NCBI RefSeq assembly: GCF_023824195.1
Contig: NZ_CP085442.1
Location: 1,712,001 to 1,776,000 of the forward strand
Direction of reading: 5' to 3'
From: Priestia megaterium
GTDB lineage: Bacteria > Bacillota > Bacilli > Bacillales > Bacillaceae_H
DNA: 64,000 bases
Within the stretch, counting starts at the first letter, position 1. Every line of letters begins with the position of its first letter. The notes below the pieces were generated by a model. That model did not search any database, had not been told where the DNA came from, and was given only the letters and a program-made list of their open reading frames with translations. The translations under genes and the position numbers were made by a program. Below are positions 60,466 to 64,000 of the stretch, in pieces.

Positions 60466-61308
60466 ATGAAATTTTCAATTTGTAGTTGGACTTTTGGAGA
60501 TATTCCTTTAGAAAAGACAATGGAGTTTGTTGCAAAAACCGGGTATGACGCAATAGAAATTAGAGCTGCAGTAGATGATTATAACTGGCGCGATATTAAA
60601 CAATTAGCGAAAAATTTAGATCTAGAAATAAGTGGTTTGACAGGTGATACTGGTTGGCCAAACGAAGAACAAGATTTAGCTAATCGAAGCGAAGATAACC
60701 GAAAAAAAGCAGTCGCATCCTTTGAAAGGCAAATTGAAGCTGTTAAAGAGGTAGGAGCAGAATATTTAGTTGTTTGTCCTTCTGCAGTTGGAAAAACAGC
60801 TCCAATGGGCAACACTGGAGAGGATTGGAAATGGGCTATTGACTCTGTACAAAGATTAACGAAAAAAGCAGAGGAATTAAATATTACTCTTGTAATAGAG
60901 CCTTTAAACAGATATGAGAGTTGTATTGTTAACACAGGAGCCGATGCTACAAAATTTGTTAAAGAAGTTAATCACCCTAAAGTGAAAATGTTGCTAGATT
61001 CCTATCATATGAATATTGAAGAGCGAGATCTTGAATTTCCCTTTTTAGATGCACAGGACAAACTGCATATTCTTCATGTAGCTGACAGTAATCGAAGAGG
61101 CATGGGGCGTGGCCACATAGACTTTAAACCATTTATCTCTGGAATACAGAAGATAAACTTTGATGGATATGTTGTAGTAGAAGCAACAGCTCCTGGTCCA
61201 AATCCTTTTCAAGCGAATAAGGGAGAAAATATGAATATGATTTATACGTTCGCGGAAGAAAGTTTATCGTTTTTACAAAATAATTTCAAGCTCGTGAAAC
61301 AACTCTAA
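60466..61308 (+). CDS. Ketose 3-epimerase/IolI-like TIM-barrel enzyme
   Basis: Xylose-isomerase-like enzyme of 280 residues, ATG 60466 behind AAAAGGAG. The metal-ligand set of tagatose/psicose 3-epimerases is readable: Glu145 (VIEPLNRYE), Asp178 (LLDSYHMN), His204 (HILHVADS) and Glu239 (VVVEATAPG). It could epimerise a keto-sugar or isomerise an inosose as IolI does. It lies between an inositol-dehydrogenase-like gene and a sugar symporter in the same operon. Confidence 0.88.
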   Translation: MKFSICSWTFGDIPLEKTMEFVAKTGYDAIEIRAAVDDYNWRDIKQLAKNLDLEISGLTGDTGWPNEEQDLANRSEDNRKKAVASFERQIEAVKEVGAEYLVVCPSAVGKTAPMGNTGEDWKWAIDSVQRLTKKAEELNITLVIEPLNRYESCIVNTGADATKFVKEVNHPKVKMLLDSYHMNIEERDLEFPFLDAQDKLHILHVADSNRRGMGRGHIDFKPFISGIQKINFDGYVVVEATAPGPNPFQANKGENMNMIYTFAEESLSFLQNNFKLVKQL

Positions 61309-61360
61309 ATAGTATTTCTTTGCTAAAAAAGATTCAACTAAAGGGGCGGATGGGTGGACC

Positions 61361-62704
61361 ATGAATAAACAAAAAATGTATAGGTGGGTAATTTATTGTT
61401 TTGGTGCTTTAGGTGGGCTTTTATTTGGTTATGATACAGGGGTTATTTCAGGTGCTCTTCTTTTTATAAAAAAAGACATGGGGCTAACACCTTTTCTTGA
61501 AGGGTTAGTTGTAAGTGGAGTTTTAATTGGTGCCCTTGTGGGCGCAGCTTTTAGTGGACCTGTAGCCGATAAATATGGAAGAAAGAAAACAATTATTATG
61601 TTAGGTGTACTATTTACAATTGGCGCAATTGGAACAGCTATTTCTCCTAATGTACATACTTTAATTGCGTTTCGTATTGAACTGGGAATAGCAGTTGGAG
61701 GGGCTTCAGGTATTGTCCCTCTCTATTTAGCTGAAATGGCTCCAGCAAATATTCGTGGTAAGGTCTCTTCATTAAACACGATTATGAATGCTCTTGGTAT
61801 TTTTATGGCCTATCTCGTAAATTACATGTTTGCAGCTTCAGAAAATTGGCATTGGATGCTAGGGTTAGCTGTTATTCCTTCTGTTTTACTAATGTTAGGG
61901 ATGTTCTTTATGCCCGAAAGTCCAAGGTGGCTTTGGCAGAATGTAGGTGAAAATGAAGCACGTAGAGTATTATCTCTAACAAGGTATTCACACCAAGTGG
62001 AAGAAGAAATAAGAAGTATTATGCAGGTAAAGGCTGAAAAAAAGGTAAGCTTAAAGCTGCTCTTTGCACCTGGCTTACGCTCTATTTTATTTATTGGAAT
62101 CGGTATTGCCGTATTTCAGCAGATCATCGGAACCAATACAATTATTTACTATACGCCAACCATTCTAAGTACAGCTGGATTTGGATCTACAGCAGCCATT
62201 GCCGGAACAATAGGTATCGGAGTTTTTAATATTTTGTTTACGATTCTCGGAATGCTTCTTATTGATAAAATTGGCCGCAAAAAGCTGTTATTAATCGGAA
62301 ACATCGGTATGACGATTGCGCTTGGTACACTAGGAGTTGGTATGACATGGGTTGAGGTGCCTGTATGGCTATTACTAACTTGCCTTTCTTTGTTTATTGT
62401 TGCATATTCAGCAAGTTGGGGTATGGTCGTATGGGTCATTCTTGGTGAAATCTTCCCTATGAATGTGCGGGGCGTAGCAATGGGAGTAGCAAGCACAGCT
62501 TTATGGCTTTCAAACATCGTCATCTCAATGTCATTCCCAGTACTTGTTGAGGCTGTTGGGGTAGGAGTCCTATTCTTAACATATGCAGTTATTGGTGTTT
62601 TTGCTTTCCTCTTTGTTATAAAATATGTTCCCGAGACAAAAGGTCGAACGCTAGAAGAAATTGAATTAGAGATAGCATTTAAAAATAAACAAGCTGTTAG
62701 CTAA
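61361..62704 (+). CDS. Sugar:proton symporter (MFS sugar porter, IolT-like)
   Basis: Twelve-segment sugar porter of 447 residues, ATG 61361. Sugar-porter signatures are intact: LFGYDTGVISGALLFI, GPVADKYGRKKTI, PESPRWLW, FQQIIGTNTIIYYTPTIL, DKIGRKKLL and PETKGRTLEEIE. It resembles the Bacillus IolT/CsbC/AraE group, which imports inositol, xylose, arabinose or galactose. As the last gene of the operon it most likely supplies the substrate of the dehydrogenase and epimerase. Confidence 0.92.
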   Translation: MNKQKMYRWVIYCFGALGGLLFGYDTGVISGALLFIKKDMGLTPFLEGLVVSGVLIGALVGAAFSGPVADKYGRKKTIIMLGVLFTIGAIGTAISPNVHTLIAFRIELGIAVGGASGIVPLYLAEMAPANIRGKVSSLNTIMNALGIFMAYLVNYMFAASENWHWMLGLAVIPSVLLMLGMFFMPESPRWLWQNVGENEARRVLSLTRYSHQVEEEIRSIMQVKAEKKVSLKLLFAPGLRSILFIGIGIAVFQQIIGTNTIIYYTPTILSTAGFGSTAAIAGTIGIGVFNILFTILGMLLIDKIGRKKLLLIGNIGMTIALGTLGVGMTWVEVPVWLLLTCLSLFIVAYSASWGMVVWVILGEIFPMNVRGVAMGVASTALWLSNIVISMSFPVLVEAVGVGVLFLTYAVIGVFAFLFVIKYVPETKGRTLEEIELEIAFKNKQAVS

Positions 62705-62766
62705 TATAGGTTGATTGCCTATCAGGAATAGATTCAAAAATTAACAAGAAAATTTAAATTCTGAGT

Positions 62767-62807
62767 AAAAATAAGTCACGCCTTTTTATAAGATGTGACT
62801 TATTTTT
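62767..62807 (+). terminator. Terminator of sugar operon 2
   Basis: Perfect 13-bp stem AAAAATAAGTCAC / GTGACTTATTTTT, converging with the LacI gene at 63050. Confidence 0.8.
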
Positions 62808-63049
62808 GTATTTATATAATGTCTCTTAAAAAAAGCAGACAAAAGAATCCATACTGAAGGCCTCTAACAAGAGTTCTTTTGCTGGTGTATGAAACTTTTT
62901 ATACACCCTTGATTTCTCAACCTTTCTGAGACAACCAAGCTCGAAATCTCTGGGGAAAAGTAGTTATTTTAATCACTCTAAATTAAAAATAAATTGCTTT
63001 CAGGTCTTTAAAGAGAAAACTTTTTCCTATGTAAATGTTATGAATTTAT

Positions 63050-64000
63050 TTAAGTAGTTCCATCTTCTAAAAGCTTAACAGGCAGATATGTTTCAAGTTC
63101 TATATTGGTGAATTCGCCCTCAATCTCTTTAGATAAAATGTCAATTGCTACCTTTGCAATAGAATCAATAGGTTGTTGTATGGTCGTTAATTCCGGTAGT
63201 ATAGCTTTTACTGTTTCTGTTCCATCGTAACCAATCACTTTTAATTGAGTAGGTATATCTTTTCCTCTTTTTCTAGATTCTGTTATGACGGCAGCCGCAA
63301 TTAGATCATCACTTGCAAAAATACCGTCTACTTCTGGATGTTCATCAAAAAGCTTAGCGATTACCTCCTCCCGGCTCTTTTGAGGAGAGACTTCATATGT
63401 AATTGGTAATTTTCCGTATTCCTTCATAACATCCTCATACGCTTTTCTTCTTAAGTTTGCTGGTGTTTCCAGATCAAGTGGGCCATTAATATGAATAATA
63501 TTTTCACACTGTTTCTTTATTAATAATTCTGTAGCTTTTTTCCCTCCATCATAATTATCGGATCCTACAACAGGAATCTTTTTAGACAAATAATGATCAA
63601 TTGCTACGATGGGTAAATTTTGTTTATGATAATCTAGGACTCCTCGGTTGTATGTTACAACAATGACCCCATCTACCTGGTTTCGTATAAGCATTTCTAA
63701 GTATCTTTCCTCTTTATCCATACGGTTTAAACTGTTACAAAGCAATAATTTATAACCTAGTGATGTACAAACACTTTCAATATGAAAGGCAAGTTCACCG
63801 AAAAACGGGTTACTTGAATTGGGTATAATTAACCCTATTAAATTTGTTTTTTTATGAAATAAGGAACGCGCTAAATCGTTTGGGAAATAATTAATTTCCT
63901 CCATTGCTTTATAAACTTTATCCTTTGTTTTCTCACTTATGTAACCTCGATTATTTAAGACACGTGAAACTGTTGTTGATGAAACTCCTGCAACCTTTGC
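63050..64000 (-). CDS. LacI family regulator 3, 5' end cut by window edge
   Basis: The coding frame continues through the right edge: before MEEINYFPND it reads AKVAGVSSTTVSRVLNNRGY and ISEKTKDKVYKA, i.e. most of the helix-turn-helix. The effector domain follows (IPNSSNPFFGELAFHIES, FASDDLIAAAVITES, VIGYDGTET), close to RbsR/ScrR-type regulators. About ten N-terminal residues lie outside. It converges on the sugar operon at 59300-62704 and is a candidate for its repressor. Confidence 0.93.
   Translation of the reverse strand, partial: AKVAGVSSTTVSRVLNNRGYISEKTKDKVYKAMEEINYFPNDLARSLFHKKTNLIGLIIPNSSNPFFGELAFHIESVCTSLGYKLLLCNSLNRMDKEERYLEMLIRNQVDGVIVVTYNRGVLDYHKQNLPIVAIDHYLSKKIPVVGSDNYDGGKKATELLIKKQCENIIHINGPLDLETPANLRRKAYEDVMKEYGKLPITYEVSPQKSREEVIAKLFDEHPEVDGIFASDDLIAAAVITESRKRGKDIPTQLKVIGYDGTETVKAILPELTTIQQPIDSIAKVAIDILSKEIEGEFTNIELETYLPVKLLEDGTT

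Noticed and set aside
1..64000. CRISPR arrays, rRNA, tRNA and replication-origin iterons
   Set aside because: No regularly spaced repeats, cloverleaf-like sequences, DnaA-box clusters or rep genes were found on reading through both strands.

Overview
The window is low-GC Firmicute DNA with strong AGGAGG/AAGGAG ribosome sites, frequent GTG and TTG starts, and sporulation- or stress-type genes (a CotF-like fragment, RsbR-like STAS proteins, DUF3231 proteins). Gene content fits a Bacillaceae genome, most likely the Priestia (Bacillus) megaterium group. In particular there is a LexA-box-controlled recA outside the usual cinA-recA-rny context, and B. megaterium is known to carry two recA genes. 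I cannot tell chromosome from large plasmid. There is no rRNA, tRNA, CRISPR array or intact insertion sequence. Signs of gene decay and rearrangement are frequent.

Layout. 1-6.7 kb: partial SDR plus alpha/beta hydrolase (minus) facing a TetR regulator; a secreted protein; an HxlR regulator divergent from an MBL-fold hydrolase and a nitrilase-family amidase; small membrane proteins. 6.8-10.3 kb: speG, a secreted beta-helix protein, accessory recA with SOS box. 10.8-14.6 kb: arsenic locus, with arsR-arsB-arsC on minus and a second arsR plus arsI on plus, joined by three ATCAA-N6-TTGAT operators. 14.6-20 kb: CPA2 antiporter, truncated MEDS and RsbR-like genes fused head to head, a complete RsbR-like protein, a decayed arsC copy. 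20-31.3 kb: a carbohydrate-sensing and catabolic unit. It holds a hybrid histidine kinase with a sugar-binding domain fused to its C-terminus, a LytTR response regulator, a LacI repressor with a family of TGTAATCGATTACA operators, two xylose-isomerase-like TIM-barrel enzymes, two Gfo/Idh/MocA dehydrogenases and a polyol-permease-like MFS transporter. 31.6-35 kb: small spore/plasmid-type genes, a second HU, decayed DUF3846-type genes, an SDR lacking the catalytic lysine. 35.5-38 kb: MRJP/yellow-like protein and a metal-binding-type lipoprotein. 38.6-43.5 kb: aspartate racemase, LysR, glutamate/aspartate symporter and aspartase. 43.9-49.8 kb: truncated ROK repressor abutting an SDR, DUF3231 and DUF4241 genes, csaA. 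49.9-57.3 kb: an EamA exporter behind a leader-peptide attenuator, a tyrosine recombinase, a truncated ribokinase, an HxlR-controlled nitroreductase/reductase pair, a second EamA exporter. 57.5-64 kb: LacI regulator, inositol-dehydrogenase-like enzyme, ketose 3-epimerase-like enzyme, sugar/H+ symporter, and a partial LacI at the right edge.

How the parts fit. The two sugar modules (20-31 kb and 59-64 kb) share one plan: a LacI repressor, Gfo/Idh/MocA dehydrogenase(s), TIM-barrel isomerase/epimerase(s) and an MFS importer. This suits uptake and oxidation-isomerisation of cyclitols, polyols or keto-sugars. The aspartate module would convert imported D- or L-aspartate to fumarate and ammonia.

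The most unusual signals are: the kinase/solute-binding fusion; a conserved TGACGACAAATA element lying upstream of, and oriented toward, recA, HU, a small gene and the recombinase; about ten copies of a 45-50 bp intergenic element with core TTATGTTAACTA; the leader peptide and SD-masking hairpins before the exporter at 50.1 kb; and a duplicated HxlR operator region with a decayed second HxlR gene.
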